Of a stretch of 64,000 nt of DNA, positions 16,190-25,842 are shown piece after piece. A model generated the notes under the pieces. It saw only the letters and a program-made list of their open reading frames with translations, searched no databases and was not told the origin of the DNA. Within the stretch, counting starts at the first letter, position 1. The number at the start of each line of letters is the position of its first letter. The stretch covers positions 124,001 through 188,000 of the forward strand of contig NZ_BAFU01000044.1 of assembly GCF_000308495.1 (NCBI RefSeq), read 5' to 3'. The DNA comes from Nocardia brevicatena NBRC 12119 (GTDB lineage Bacteria > Actinomycetota > Actinomycetes > Mycobacteriales > Mycobacteriaceae). Position numbers and translations under genes: made by a program.

Positions 16190-17392
16190 ATGTTACGAAT
16201 CGGCCTCACTGGAGGTATGGGTGCGGGTAAGTCCACGGTCGCGCGGACGCTCGTCGACCGCGGTGCGGTGCTCATCGACTCCGATGTCATAGCCCGGGAA
16301 GTGGTCGCCCCCGGCACCGAGGGACTCGCCGCGCTGGTCGACGCCTTCGGCGCGGATATCCTGGCCGCGGACGGCAGCCTCGACCGTCCGGCGCTCGCCG
16401 TCAAGGCGTTCGCCGACGACGAGTCCCGCGCCCGACTCAACGGGATAACCCATCCTCTGGTGGGCAAGCGCACCGCCGAACTGCTCGCCGCCGCAGCCCC
16501 CGACGCGATCGTGGTGCAGGATATCCCGCTGCTCGTGGAGAACGGGCTGGCGCCGTTCATGAATCTCGTCCTCGTTGTCGACGCCGCGGTTCGGACCCGG
16601 ATCCGGCGGCTGGTCGAATTCCGGAACGTGTCCGAGGCCGATGCTCGGTCCCGTATTGCCGCCCAGGCCACCGACGAGCAGCGCCGGGCGGTCGCGGACG
16701 TGCTGCTGGACAACAACGGCCCGGCCGGACAGGTGGAAAACGCGGTGCACCGGCTGTGGGACGAGCGCCTGGTGCCGTTCGAGGCCAATGTACGCAGCGG
16801 AACCGTGGTCCGTCCGGAGTTGAAGGTGGTCGAACACGATCCGGAGTGGGCGGCGCAGGCACAGCGGTTGATCGCCCGGCTGCGGGCGGCTTGCGGTGCC
16901 GCTGCGCGCGGCGTCGACCACATCGGCTCCACGGCAGTGCCGGGCCTACCGGCCAAGGATGTGATCGATATCCAGGTCTCCGTTGCCGATATGGCCGTCG
17001 CGGACGGCCTGCGCGCTACCCTGGCGGCCGCGGGCTTCCCGCTCATACCCGGACACACCCATGACACACCGAGAACGGCAGCCCGCGATTCGTCCGCCGC
17101 GGGTACCCGACACTGGGAGAAGCGCGTGCACGGCAGCGCGGACCCGGGCCGACCGGCCTACGTGCATCTGCGAGCGGCCGGGAGCCCCGGACAGATATTC
17201 GCGCCGGCCTTCCGTGACTGGCTCCGTGCCGACCGGGCCGCCTGTGACGAATACACCGAGGTGAAGCGAGAGGGCGAGGCCAAGGCAGCGGGCCTCACCG
17301 GAGATGCGGCGACAGCGGCGTATCTGGCGGTGAAGGAGCCCTGGTTCGACGCGGTGTATCCGCGTGTCATGGCTCATATCGAAGCCACGTGA
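16190..17392 (+). CDS. coaE: Dephospho-CoA kinase fused to GrpB/UPF0157 domain
   Basis: Catalyses the last step of CoA synthesis, phosphorylating the 3'-OH of the ribose of dephospho-CoA. The kinase domain (about 1-200) has the P-loop [12 protein letters not shown] (residues 5-16), the [10 protein letters not shown] substrate region, and a lid region [18 protein letters not shown]. The C-terminal domain (about 205-400) is a GrpB/UPF0157 nucleotidyltransferase-like module: [33 protein letters not shown]. This two-domain form (400 aa) is characteristic of mycobacteria and relatives (M. tuberculosis CoaE has 407 aa). ATG 16190 gives the exact kinase N-terminus; the frame is open much further upstream. 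It overlaps the convergent DUF402 gene by 26 bp. Confidence 0.96.
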   Translation: MLRIGLTGGMGAGKSTVARTLVDRGAVLIDSDVIAREVVAPGTEGLAALVDAFGADILAADGSLDRPALAVKAFADDESRARLNGITHPLVGKRTAELLAAAAPDAIVVQDIPLLVENGLAPFMNLVLVVDAAVRTRIRRLVEFRNVSEADARSRIAAQATDEQRRAVADVLLDNNGPAGQVENAVHRLWDERLVPFEANVRSGTVVRPELKVVEHDPEWAAQAQRLIARLRAACGAAARGVDHIGSTAVPGLPAKDVIDIQVSVADMAVADGLRATLAAAGFPLIPGHTHDTPRTAARDSSAAGTRHWEKRVHGSADPGRPAYVHLRAAGSPGQIFAPAFRDWLRADRAACDEYTEVKREGEAKAAGLTGDAATAAYLAVKEPWFDAVYPRVMAHIEAT

Positions 17393-17903
17393 GCGGCATG
17401 CCCAGGGACTCGGTCCAACGTTGGAAGTCGTAGCCGTGGGCTGCGATACCGTCGATGGCGGTGGTGGCGGTGACAATGGCGCGTTCGGCGGTGCCGGCAT
17501 CGATGAGGCCCGCGGTATGGGCGGCGAGCAGTTCGTCGACGTCCAGTAGCTCGGTGCCGCGACCGGTGCGGACCACCAGGTCGAGGTAATGGTCCTCCGA
17601 GCGCCACCGGTGCGGCTCGATCGGACCGAAGTCACCGATATCGAGGTAGTAGTCCTGGTCGCGGCGGTGGGCGGGACGGAAGTGGAATACAGTGGCGCGC
17701 AGCGACAACTCGGGCAGCAGCCAGGACTCCAGATAGTGGAATTCCGGATGGTCGGCGGTGCGCGCCATGTACAGACCCCACGGTTCGACGTGGTATCGCT
17801 CGACCTTGCGGACGAAACCCTTGGGGTCGATATTGGTCAGCTCCGACACATTGAAGTACTCGACCTTGGGATGGTGGACGTCCACGGAAGGTGCCTGCGA
17901 CAT
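17367..17903 (-). CDS. DUF402 domain protein (Rv1632c position)
   Basis: A 178-residue DUF402 protein, the fold found in FomD-like nucleoside-diphosphate/phosphonate esterases. Recognisable parts are [13 protein letters not shown]-like strands near residues 37-50, [32 protein letters not shown] (metal and substrate region around 85-115) and [16 protein letters not shown]. tuberculosis has a gene of this family (Rv1632c) at the same place between coaE and uvrB. Its function there is not established. Its 3' end overlaps coaE by 26 bp, and its start faces uvrB across 70 bp. Confidence 0.82.
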   Translation of the reverse strand: MSQAPSVDVHHPKVEYFNVSELTNIDPKGFVRKVERYHVEPWGLYMARTADHPEFHYLESWLLPELSLRATVFHFRPAHRRDQDYYLDIGDFGPIEPHRWRSEDHYLDLVVRTGRGTELLDVDELLAAHTAGLIDAGTAERAIVTATTAIDGIAAHGYDFQRWTESLGMPLTWLRYEP

Positions 17904-17960
17904 ATTTGCCGAATCTACCGTCGGCTACGGTACGGGCGGCAATGTGTCGGTGGCCGGGCC

Positions 17961-17966
17961 TAGGCT
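17961..17966 (+). promoter_or_regulatory. -10 hexamer TAGGCT of uvrB (leaderless arrangement)
   Basis: TAGGCT ends 7 nt before ATG 17974. No matching SOS-type operator (TCGAAC/GTTCGA) is visible near it. Confidence 0.5.
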
Positions 17967-17973
17967 GGTGGGT

Positions 17974-20166
17974 ATGGCATTCGCAACCGAACTCCGCGCC
18001 TCGGGTACGACCGGCGGCGAGGCGGACGGCGAGACCCCCCTGGCCCGTTCGGAGTTCCGGCCGGTCGGCGAGATCGAACGCGCCGACGGCAGGTTCGAGG
18101 TGGTCAGCCCGTACGAACCCGCCGGCGACCAGCCGGCCGCCATCGACGAGCTGGAACGACGGCTGAAGGCGGGCGAACCGGATGTGGTGTTGCTCGGCGC
18201 GACCGGCACCGGTAAATCGGCGACCACCGCCTGGCTCATCGAACGGGTGCAGCGGCCCGCCCTGGTGATGGCGCCGAACAAGACCCTCGCCGCTCAGCTG
18301 GCCAACGAGCTGCGGGAGATGCTGCCGCACAACGCGGTGGAGTACTTCGTCTCCTACTACGACTACTACCAGCCCGAGGCGTATATCGCGCAGACCGACA
18401 CCTACATCGAGAAGGACAGCTCGATCAACGACGACGTGGAGCGGCTGCGCCATTCGGCCACCTCCGGCCTGCTGTCCCGGCGGGATGTGGTGGTGGTCGC
18501 GTCGGTGTCGTGTATCTACGGTCTGGGCACCCCGCAGTCGTATCTGGATCGCTCCATCCGGCTCGAGGTGGGCGCCGAGGTCGACCGTGACGCGCTGCTG
18601 CGGCTGCTGGTCGACGTCCAGTACACCCGCAACGATATGGCCTTCACCCGGGGCTCCTTCCGGGTGCGCGGCGATACCGTCGAGATCATCCCCTCCTACG
18701 AGGAGCTGGCGGTGCGGATCGAGTTCTTCGGCGACGAGATCGAGGCGCTCTACTATCTGCATCCGCTCACCGGGGACGTGGTGCGCAAGGTCGATACGCT
18801 GCGGATCTTCCCCGCCACCCACTATGTGGCCGGCCCGGAGCGGATGGAGCGGGCGATCCGCGATATCGAGGCCGAACTCGACGAGCGGCTGGCAGAGCTG
18901 GAACGGCAGGGCAAACTGCTGGAGGCGCAGCGGCTACGGATGCGCACCCAGTACGACCTGGAGATGATCCGCCAGGTCGGCTTCTGCTCGGGTATCGAGA
19001 ACTATTCGCGGCATATCGACGGCCGCCCCGCCGGGTCGGCGCCCGCGACTCTGCTGGACTATTTCCCCGACGATTTCCTGCTGGTGATCGACGAATCGCA
19101 TGTCACCGTGCCGCAGATCGGCGGTATGTACGAAGGGGATATGTCGCGCAAGCGCAATCTGGTCGAATACGGTTTCCGGCTGCCGTCGGCGGTGGACAAC
19201 CGCCCGTTGACCTGGGAGGAGTTCGCCGAACGGATCGGGCAGGTGGTGTATCTGTCGGCCACTCCCGGCCCGTACGAGCTGGGCCGCACCGGCGGCGAGG
19301 TGGTGGAGCAGGTCATCCGGCCGACCGGGCTGGTCGATCCGAAGGTGGTCGTCAAACCCACCAAGGGGCAGATCGACGATCTGCTACACGAGATCCGGCT
19401 GCGCACCGAACGCGACGAGCGGGTCCTGGTGACCACCCTGACCAAGAAGATGGCCGAGGACCTCACCGACTATCTGCTCGGCCTGGGGGTGCGGGTGCGC
19501 TATCTGCACTCCGAGATCGACACTTTGCGCCGGGTGGAGCTGCTGCGCCAGCTGCGGTTGGGTGAATACGACGTACTCGTCGGCATCAACCTGTTGCGGG
19601 AGGGCCTGGACCTGCCCGAGGTATCGCTGGTGGCGATCCTGGACGCCGACAAGGAAGGGTTCCTGCGCAGCAGTACCAGCCTGATCCAGACCATCGGCCG
19701 CGCCGCCCGCAATGTGTCGGGCGAGGTGCACATGTACGCCGACAAGGTCACCGATTCCATGCGTTTCGCCATCGACGAGACCGAACGCCGACGTGCCAAG
19801 CAGATCGCCTACAACGAGGAGATGGGGATCGATCCGCAGCCGCTGCGCAAACGGATCGCCGATATCCTCGACCAGGTCTATCAGGAAGCCGACGACGAGG
19901 TGGCCGTCGGCGGATCGGGCCGCAACGTCAGCCGCGGCAGGCGGGCCCAGGGCGAACCCGGACGCGCGGTGAGCGCCGGCATCGTCGAGGGCCGGGATGT
20001 ATCGTCCATGCCCCGCGCCGAATTGGCGGATCTGGTGCAGCAGCTCACCGACCAGATGATGAATGCCGCACGGGAACTGCAATTCGAGCTCGCGGGACGG
20101 CTCCGCGACGAGATCGCGGATCTGAAGAAGGAACTACGCGGTATGGATGCCGCCGGGCTGCACTGA
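17974..20166 (+). CDS. uvrB: Excinuclease ABC subunit B
   Basis: Damage-verifying helicase-like subunit of nucleotide excision repair, loaded by UvrA and partnering UvrC. The 730-residue product has Walker A GATGTGKS (about 77-84), the beta-hairpin region with [11 protein letters not shown], motif II DESHVT, motif V/VI ([26 protein letters not shown]), and a C-terminal UVR domain ([20 protein letters not shown]). Compared with the M. tuberculosis start it has about 35 extra N-terminal residues. ATG 17974 is chosen because of the TAGGCT hexamer 7 nt before it. Confidence 0.97.
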   Translation: MAFATELRASGTTGGEADGETPLARSEFRPVGEIERADGRFEVVSPYEPAGDQPAAIDELERRLKAGEPDVVLLGATGTGKSATTAWLIERVQRPALVMAPNKTLAAQLANELREMLPHNAVEYFVSYYDYYQPEAYIAQTDTYIEKDSSINDDVERLRHSATSGLLSRRDVVVVASVSCIYGLGTPQSYLDRSIRLEVGAEVDRDALLRLLVDVQYTRNDMAFTRGSFRVRGDTVEIIPSYEELAVRIEFFGDEIEALYYLHPLTGDVVRKVDTLRIFPATHYVAGPERMERAIRDIEAELDERLAELERQGKLLEAQRLRMRTQYDLEMIRQVGFCSGIENYSRHIDGRPAGSAPATLLDYFPDDFLLVIDESHVTVPQIGGMYEGDMSRKRNLVEYGFRLPSAVDNRPLTWEEFAERIGQVVYLSATPGPYELGRTGGEVVEQVIRPTGLVDPKVVVKPTKGQIDDLLHEIRLRTERDERVLVTTLTKKMAEDLTDYLLGLGVRVRYLHSEIDTLRRVELLRQLRLGEYDVLVGINLLREGLDLPEVSLVAILDADKEGFLRSSTSLIQTIGRAARNVSGEVHMYADKVTDSMRFAIDETERRRAKQIAYNEEMGIDPQPLRKRIADILDQVYQEADDEVAVGGSGRNVSRGRRAQGEPGRAVSAGIVEGRDVSSMPRAELADLVQQLTDQMMNAARELQFELAGRLRDEIADLKKELRGMDAAGLH

Positions 20167-20213
20167 GTTCCGCGAGGACGCCGAGTAGCTGCGGGGCGTT
20201 CCGGCCCGTGGCG

Positions 20214-21866
20214 TCAGTACGCCCCGTCGCCCTTGGCGACGGTCCGTACCGTCCGGGCGATTATCCGTAGGTCCAGCAGCATGGACCAGTTCTCGACATA
20301 GGAGATGTCCAGCGCCACCGACTCCTCGGCTGAGAGGTCCGAGCGCCCGCTCACCTGCCAGAGTCCGGTGATACCGGGGCGCACCAGCAGACGGCGGCGC
20401 ATGACCTCGTCGTAGGAGTGGACCTCGCGCCGCACCTGCGGGCGCGGACCGACGACGCTCATATCGCGGAGGAGCACATTGAAGAACTGTGGCAGCTCGT
20501 CGAGACTGTACTTGCGCAGAAACCGGCCCACCGGGGTCACACGCGGGTCGTTCTTGAGTTTGAAGAACAGTGGGTTGCCGCCGTTCGCGCTGATCAGCGA
20601 GGTGACTTCCTTATCGGCCTGCACGTACATACTGCGGAACTTGATCATTCGGAACGGTTTGCCGTCCATACCGATTCGCTCGGACAGGTAGAAGACCGGC
20701 CCGACGCTGGTGGATTTCACGGCGATGGCGATGGCGAACAGTACAGGGGCGATCGCCAAAAGGACCAGCATGGAGAAGCAGACGTCGAAGCAGGCCTTGC
20801 CGAACGAGAGCGCACGATCGTATTGGGGACGTTCGATGTGCAGCATCGGCATACCGGCCAGCACTTGGCCGGCCACCCGGGTGCCGGAGATATCCATGAC
20901 GCCGGGGGCCACGATGAGGTCGGTTCCGAAGGCGTCGAGTTCCCAGGCGAGCCGGCGGATGTCATGGGGACCGAGCCGGTCTGTGGCCATCACTACGACG
21001 GTATCGGCGCCGGTGCGACGGACCGCGCTGCGAACGGAGCGGTCGTCGCCGACGATCGGGATGTCCCTCCGGCCGGCGCGGAGGGTGGCGGATCCGGTCG
21101 GCGCGGCGTCGGTGGGGGTGCATACCCCGACCACGTGATAGCCGTGGGCATCCTGCTCGGAGAACGCGGTCGCGATGGCGCGGGCGGCGTCGAGGCCGCC
21201 GACGACGAGAACCGAGCGGCGGTACCGGCCGAGTGCCCGGTGCCGGGCTGCGTGCCCGCGCCAGAGCGCACGGGTGACGACCAGTCCGAGCAGACCGAGT
21301 GGCAGCGCGATCACCAGGTAGTTCTGTGCGATATCGATGCGTAGGATCAGCGAGGCGATCGCGATCACGCCGAACAGTTGCAGGGTGGCCGAGAGGAGGT
21401 GGCGATATTCCGCGCTGCCGACGCCGGCGGTGTGCGGGGAACGGGATCCGTTCCAGCCCAGCAGTACCGACCAGCCGAACGCGATCCCGATCGTGAGCGC
21501 GGTGGTGCGCGGTTCGAGTTCCCAGGTGAGGGGTGGGGTGGCGGTGATACCGAACAGTTGCGCGCCCAGGGCCGCCAGGGTGACCACGAGGGTGTCGGTG
21601 CCGGCGAGCCGGCGCAGATAACCAGCGCGCCATGAGTCCCGGTCATCAGGACTCGGCAGATGCAAGTTGACGGCGCCCTCGACCACCCGCAGATCCAGAA
21701 CCATGAAACGTACTCGCTCGAACTTCTCACCGTTCGTGTTCCCGACTGCCTTGCGCAACAACGGGCTCACACCATTTCCAGGAAGATCGGCCTCGAAAAT
21801 ACGAGAAGGACATCGTTGCCGGGGCCGGTCTGTTGCAGAAGTATTGCCCTGATCTTCATCCGACAC
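20214..21866 (-). CDS. Polyprenyl-phosphate hexose-1-phosphate transferase (initiating glycosyltransferase)
   Basis: Starts the polysaccharide repeat unit by moving a sugar-1-phosphate from a nucleotide sugar to undecaprenyl/decaprenyl phosphate at the inner membrane face. The N-terminal half has four to five membrane segments and a Rossmann-like CoA_binding_3 domain (VLVVGGLDAARAIATAF). A further membrane segment leads into the catalytic bacterial sugar-transferase domain (about 355-550) with ERIGMDGKPFRMIKFRSM, RKYSLDELPQFFNVLLRDMSVVGPRPQ and RPGITGLWQVSGRS. The frame opens at 21866 (550 aa), but ATG 21704 (496 aa, MVLDLRVVEGAV) is an equally good or better start. It is the first gene of the polysaccharide island and diverges from the sugar-nucleotide operon. 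Confidence 0.92.
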   Translation of the reverse strand: MSDEDQGNTSATDRPRQRCPSRIFEADLPGNGVSPLLRKAVGNTNGEKFERVRFMVLDLRVVEGAVNLHLPSPDDRDSWRAGYLRRLAGTDTLVVTLAALGAQLFGITATPPLTWELEPRTTALTIGIAFGWSVLLGWNGSRSPHTAGVGSAEYRHLLSATLQLFGVIAIASLILRIDIAQNYLVIALPLGLLGLVVTRALWRGHAARHRALGRYRRSVLVVGGLDAARAIATAFSEQDAHGYHVVGVCTPTDAAPTGSATLRAGRRDIPIVGDDRSVRSAVRRTGADTVVVMATDRLGPHDIRRLAWELDAFGTDLIVAPGVMDISGTRVAGQVLAGMPMLHIERPQYDRALSFGKACFDVCFSMLVLLAIAPVLFAIAIAVKSTSVGPVFYLSERIGMDGKPFRMIKFRSMYVQADKEVTSLISANGGNPLFFKLKNDPRVTPVGRFLRKYSLDELPQFFNVLLRDMSVVGPRPQVRREVHSYDEVMRRRLLVRPGITGLWQVSGRSDLSAEESVALDISYVENWSMLLDLRIIARTVRTVAKGDGAY

Positions 21867-22092
21867 AAGTGGGGAAAATCGGTTCGTGGACCGAAGTGGT
21901 CATTCGCGGGCGGGAATACCCGTCGACCGCTGATTCGGTTGCCCGCCATCGTTTTATAGGGGCCGAGCGTTACGAGTTTTGCCGAAAATATGCCAATGAT
22001 CACTTGAACGCAATTGGCTGCCACCGTTGTGTCGCAACTACGCCAGATCGGTGCTACTTTCCCGTCGATCGGCAGAGAAGTTGCTTCTCGGG
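21867..22092. other. AT-richer divergent promoter region of the polysaccharide island
   Basis: This gap (up to 388 bp if the neighbouring start is 21704) has clearly lower GC than its surroundings and should hold promoters for both directions. TATAGG at 21955-21960 and TACTTT at 22055-22060 are possible plus-strand -10 elements, but no well-spaced -35 accompanies them. No gene is seen. Confidence 0.4.
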
Positions 22093-23385
22093 ATGCCCAG
22101 CGGCGCCGATACATGTGACCGTTCGAGTGGAGCCCAAGTGCGTTGTCGACTATGTGATTCATCCCGTCTGGCCGGTGTTCTGGACCTGGGGGCCACACCT
22201 CCCTGCGAGAGTTTCCTGTCCGAGGCGCAGCTAAACATGCCGGAAACCACCTACCCGCTGTACCTGCGGTTGTGCACGGACTGCCTGCTGCTCCAAATCC
22301 CGGCGCTGATCACACCGGAGCAGACATTCACCGAATACGCCTACTTCTCCTCCTATTCCGACAGTTGGGTGCGGCACGCCCGAGAGTTCGTCGATGCGGC
22401 GGTCGCCCGGCTCGGGCTGGGCACGCACTCGTTTCTGGTGGAAGTCGCCAGCAACGACGGCTACCTGCTGCGCAATGCGGTGGAAGCGGGCATCCCCTGC
22501 CTGGGTATCGAGCCTTCGGAGAATGTCGGCGCCGCTGCGCGGGCTGCCGGCGTGCCGACACTGACCGCGTTCCTGGACGAGGAATCGGCGACACGGGTGC
22601 GCGCCGAGTACGGGCCCGCGGATCTGGTCGTGGCGAACAATGTGTACGCACATGTCCCTGATCTACGCGGTTTCACTCGTGCCCTGCGAACGCTGGTCGC
22701 CGACGACGGATGGCTGTCCATCGAGGTCCATCACGCGCTGAACCTGGTGCGGCACGGCCAGTTCGACACGATCTACCACGAGCATTTCCAGTACTACACG
22801 CTCGCCTCGGCGCAGCGGGCGCTGGCGACGGCCGGCTTGACGGTGACGGATGTGGAAACACTTCCGACGCACGGCGGATCGCTGCGGATCTGGGCCCGGC
22901 CCGAGGCGGTGGCCGAGCCGACGCCGCGGGTGGCGCGGTTATCGGCGCTCGAGGCGGAGGCGGGCCTGCATTCGGTGGAGGGTTACCGCCCGCTGCGCGA
23001 ACGGACCGAGGCGGTGCGTCAGGAGCTGCTGCGTTTTCTGCTCGAACAAAAGGCAGCCGGTAAACGGGTGGTCGGTTATGGGGCGCCCGGTAAGGGCAAT
23101 ACCCTGTTGAACTACTGCGGTATCCGCCCCGACCTGCTCGAGTACACGGTGGACCGCAACCCGTACAAGCACGGCTGCTACACGCCCGGCACACGCATAC
23201 CGATCCATCCGGCGGAACGGATCGACGTCGACCGTCCGGATGTCGTGGTCGTCCTACCGTGGAATCTGGAGGCCGAGCTCACCGCACAGTTGCGGCATAT
23301 CGGTGAGTGGGGCGGACGGCTGGTATTCCCGTTGCCCACCGTTCGCGTGGTCGAACCGAGCGGCGTGGAGGCCGGCGCTCGATGA
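22093..23385 (+). CDS. Sugar C-methyltransferase (TylC3/TcaB9-like)
   Basis: Predicted to transfer a methyl group from SAM to a carbon of a nucleotide-linked keto-sugar, giving a branched-chain sugar. The 430-residue product has an N-terminal zinc-binding domain (CRLC about residue 17 and CTDC about 65), a SAM-binding core with VEVASNDGYLL (about 116-126), the family active-site stretch YHEHFQYYTL, and a C-terminal domain with GYGAPGKGNTLLNY. These are the hallmarks of the Methyltransf_13/C-methyltransf_14 family. The frame is open from 22027, but ATG 22093 begins at the family start and has CGGG just upstream. Its stop overlaps the next start (ATGA). Confidence 0.88.
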   Translation: MPSGADTCDRSSGAQVRCRLCDSSRLAGVLDLGATPPCESFLSEAQLNMPETTYPLYLRLCTDCLLLQIPALITPEQTFTEYAYFSSYSDSWVRHAREFVDAAVARLGLGTHSFLVEVASNDGYLLRNAVEAGIPCLGIEPSENVGAAARAAGVPTLTAFLDEESATRVRAEYGPADLVVANNVYAHVPDLRGFTRALRTLVADDGWLSIEVHHALNLVRHGQFDTIYHEHFQYYTLASAQRALATAGLTVTDVETLPTHGGSLRIWARPEAVAEPTPRVARLSALEAEAGLHSVEGYRPLRERTEAVRQELLRFLLEQKAAGKRVVGYGAPGKGNTLLNYCGIRPDLLEYTVDRNPYKHGCYTPGTRIPIHPAERIDVDRPDVVVVLPWNLEAELTAQLRHIGEWGGRLVFPLPTVRVVEPSGVEAGAR

Positions 23386-24164
23386 AGGTCGTGTTGTTCT
23401 GTGGTGGATACGGTATGCGGATGCGCAGCGGCGAGACCGACGGTGCTCCCAAGCCGATGCAGATGGTGGGCCCGAGACCGCTGATCTGGCATGTGATGCG
23501 CTACTACGCGCATTTCGGGCACGCCGAGTTCATTCTCTGTCTCGGATACGGGGCCCATCACATCAAGAACTTCTTTCTCACCTACCAGGAGACGATGTCC
23601 AACGATTTCGTCATCCACAACGGTCGAGTCGAGTTGCTGCATTCCGATATCGCCGACTGGAAGATCACATTCGTCGACACCGGACTGGAATCGGCTATCG
23701 GGGAACGGTTGCGCCGCGTGCGTCCGTACCTGGAGGGCGACGATATGTTCCTGGCGAACTATTCCGATGTGCTCACCGACGCACCACTCGACCGGATGAT
23801 CGACCGATTCGCCGCATCCGGTGCCGCCGCGTCGATGATGGTCGTGCCACCGCAGTCGTCGTTTCACTGCGTGGATGTGCTGCCCAGCGGGGAGATCAAG
23901 CAGATCACCCCGGTCGCCGACCTCGCGATCTGGGAGAACGGCGGCTATTTCGTGCTCACTCAGGAGATCTTCGACCACCTGCCGGAGGGCGGTGACCTGG
24001 TGGAGGACGCCTGCGCGGCGCTGGCCGCGAGCGGGCGGCTGTTGGGGTATCGGTACGACGGGTTCTGGAAACCGGCCGACACGTTCAAGGAACGCGCCGA
24101 ACTCGACGCCGGGTATCACCGTGGCGACCGGCCGTGGATGGTGTGGGAGCGGGCGGCGTCGTGA
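23382..24164 (+). CDS. Sugar-1-phosphate nucleotidyltransferase (RfbF-like)
   Basis: Activates a hexose-1-phosphate to a nucleotide sugar. The 260-residue product begins KVVLFCGGYGMRMRSGETDG, a variant of the G-G-x-G-x-R nucleotide-binding loop, followed by PKPMQMVGPRPLIWHVMRYY and CLGYGAHHIKNFF, which resemble glucose-1-phosphate cytidylyltransferase more than RmlA. The metal-binding Asp is in FLANYSDVLTD, and the product ends FWKPADTFKERAELD. Nucleotide preference (CTP) is inferred. No linked CDP-glucose 4,6-dehydratase is present here. The ATG at 23382 overlaps the upstream stop by 4 bp. Confidence 0.87.
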   Translation: MKVVLFCGGYGMRMRSGETDGAPKPMQMVGPRPLIWHVMRYYAHFGHAEFILCLGYGAHHIKNFFLTYQETMSNDFVIHNGRVELLHSDIADWKITFVDTGLESAIGERLRRVRPYLEGDDMFLANYSDVLTDAPLDRMIDRFAASGAAASMMVVPPQSSFHCVDVLPSGEIKQITPVADLAIWENGGYFVLTQEIFDHLPEGGDLVEDACAALAASGRLLGYRYDGFWKPADTFKERAELDAGYHRGDRPWMVWERAAS

Positions 24165-24811
24165 TCACTCTCGGCCCGGAACGCCTCACCGAAATCGCGC
24201 TGCTCGGCGCGCACTGTGACGATATCGCCCTCGGCATGGGCGCGACCCTGCTGACGTTGACCCGGCGGTATCCGGGGTTGCGGGTACATGCGCTGGTGCT
24301 CTCCGGCAGCGGCACCGGACGCGCGGTCGAGGAGCGTGCGGCGCTCGACTCCTTCTGCGTGAACACGCATCCCGAGTTGACGGTACTGGATGTGCCGGAC
24401 GGGCGGGCACCCGCGCACTGGGATCGGGTGAAGACCGCGCTTGCGGAGTTCCGGCGCGGTATCGAACCAGAGATCGTCTTCGCCCCGCAGCGCGACGACG
24501 CCCACCAGGACCATCGGCTGCTGGCCGAACTGGTGCCCACGGAATTCCGGGATCACCTGGTGCTCGGCTACGAGATCCTCAAATGGGAGACCGATACGCC
24601 CCGGCCGGCCGTGCTCCACCCGGTGTCGCGGGAGGCCATCAGGGAAAAGGCTCGGCTGCTGGCCGAGTGCTATCCCTCGCAGACCCACCGTGACTGGTTC
24701 GACGACGAGGCGTTTCTCGGGTTGGCGCGGATTCGTGGGGTGCAGTGTCACGCCGCGTACGCGGAGGGGTTCGAACTGGACAAGGCCGTCCTCGATTTCG
24801 GAGGTGCGTAG
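24161..24811 (+). CDS. PIG-L family N-deacetylase
   Basis: A zinc-dependent deacetylase related to PIG-L, MshB and LmbE. The zinc-binding motif is GAHCDDIALGMG (about 16-27; Cys replaces the usual Pro of AHPDD), with a third ligand in the APQRDDAHQDHRLLAEL region (about 113-130). It probably removes an N-acetyl group from a sugar or sugar nucleotide made by its neighbours. At 216 aa it is of normal length. GTG 24161 overlaps the preceding stop by 4 bp (GTGA); an earlier in-frame ATG at 24134 is possible but gives a longer overlap. Confidence 0.88.
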   Translation: MITLGPERLTEIALLGAHCDDIALGMGATLLTLTRRYPGLRVHALVLSGSGTGRAVEERAALDSFCVNTHPELTVLDVPDGRAPAHWDRVKTALAEFRRGIEPEIVFAPQRDDAHQDHRLLAELVPTEFRDHLVLGYEILKWETDTPRPAVLHPVSREAIREKARLLAECYPSQTHRDWFDDEAFLGLARIRGVQCHAAYAEGFELDKAVLDFGGA

Positions 24812-24813
24812 GT

Positions 24814-25842
24814 ATGCGTGTTCTCGTCACCGGTCATCAGGGTTATCTCGGCACCGTCATGGTTCCCGTGCTCCGGGCTCGCGGGCACGAGGTCACCGGG
24901 CTGGATACCGGATGGTTCGCCGACTGCGTTCTGGGCGCCGATCCGCAGGATCCCCCGGGACTGGCCGTCGACCTGCGCGATGTGACGCTCGAACAGCTCG
25001 TCGGCTTCGACGCGGTGATCCATCTGGCGGCCCTTTCGAACGATCCGATGGGTTCTCTGGCCCCCTCGATCACCCACGAGATCAACCATCACGCGTCGGT
25101 GCGCCTGGCGCGACTGGCCAAGGACGCCGGGACGCGTCGCTTCCTGTACGCCTCGACATGCTCGGTGTACGGTGCGGCCGGGGACGGGCTGGTGGACGAG
25201 AACACGCCTCTGCGGCCGCTCACCCCGTATGCGGAGAGCAAGGTGCGGGTGGAGGATGATCTCATCGCGCTGGCAGACGCAGATTTCGCACCGGTGTTCC
25301 TGCGCAATGCGACCGCGTTCGGGTTCTCACCGCGACTGCGTGCCGATATCGTGCTCAACAACCTGGTCGGCCATGCCGTACTGGACGGTGTGGTGAAGGT
25401 GCTCTCGGATGGCACGCCGTGGCGACCGTTGGTGCACGCCGAGGATATCGCCGAGGCGTTCGCGATATGCCTGGAGGCGCCGCTCGACGCGATCCGTGGT
25501 CGGGCCTACAACATCGGCACCGAGACCAACAACCGCACCGTCGCCGAGATCGCGCGGGCGGTGGCGGAGGTGGTACCCGGAGCCGAGGTGCTGATCACCG
25601 GCGAATCCGGAGCCGATCCGCGTTCCTACCGGGTCGATTTCGGCGCGGCGCGCCGAAGCCTGGGTTTCGAGGCGCGCTGGACGGTGGCCGAGGGCGCGGC
25701 GCAGCTCTATACCGAATACATCGCCCGCGGTTTGACCGCGGCGGATTTCTCGCAGCGGTTCGTGCGACTGGCGTGCCTACGGCATCTGGGCGAGTCGGGT
25801 GCGCTGGACGCGACGCTGCGGCGGATCAGGGCCGGTGCGTGA
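24814..25842 (+). CDS. NAD-dependent sugar epimerase/dehydratase (extended SDR)
   Basis: An extended SDR acting on nucleotide sugars, 342 aa. The NAD motif is TGHQGYLG (residues 6-13), HLAALSNDP follows strand 4, the catalytic region is STCSVYG with YAESK (Tyr139/Lys143), and the substrate-binding half includes LRNATAFGFSPRLRADIVLNNLV and WRPLVHAEDIAEAF. It could be a 4,6-dehydratase, 4-reductase or epimerase; sequence alone does not decide. ATG 24814 is 2 bp after the PIG-L stop with GAGGTG just upstream. It closes the four-gene unit 22093-25842, and its 3' end overlaps the opposing RmlC-like gene by 17 bp. Confidence 0.88.
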   Translation: MRVLVTGHQGYLGTVMVPVLRARGHEVTGLDTGWFADCVLGADPQDPPGLAVDLRDVTLEQLVGFDAVIHLAALSNDPMGSLAPSITHEINHHASVRLARLAKDAGTRRFLYASTCSVYGAAGDGLVDENTPLRPLTPYAESKVRVEDDLIALADADFAPVFLRNATAFGFSPRLRADIVLNNLVGHAVLDGVVKVLSDGTPWRPLVHAEDIAEAFAICLEAPLDAIRGRAYNIGTETNNRTVAEIARAVAEVVPGAEVLITGESGADPRSYRVDFGAARRSLGFEARWTVAEGAAQLYTEYIARGLTAADFSQRFVRLACLRHLGESGALDATLRRIRAGA

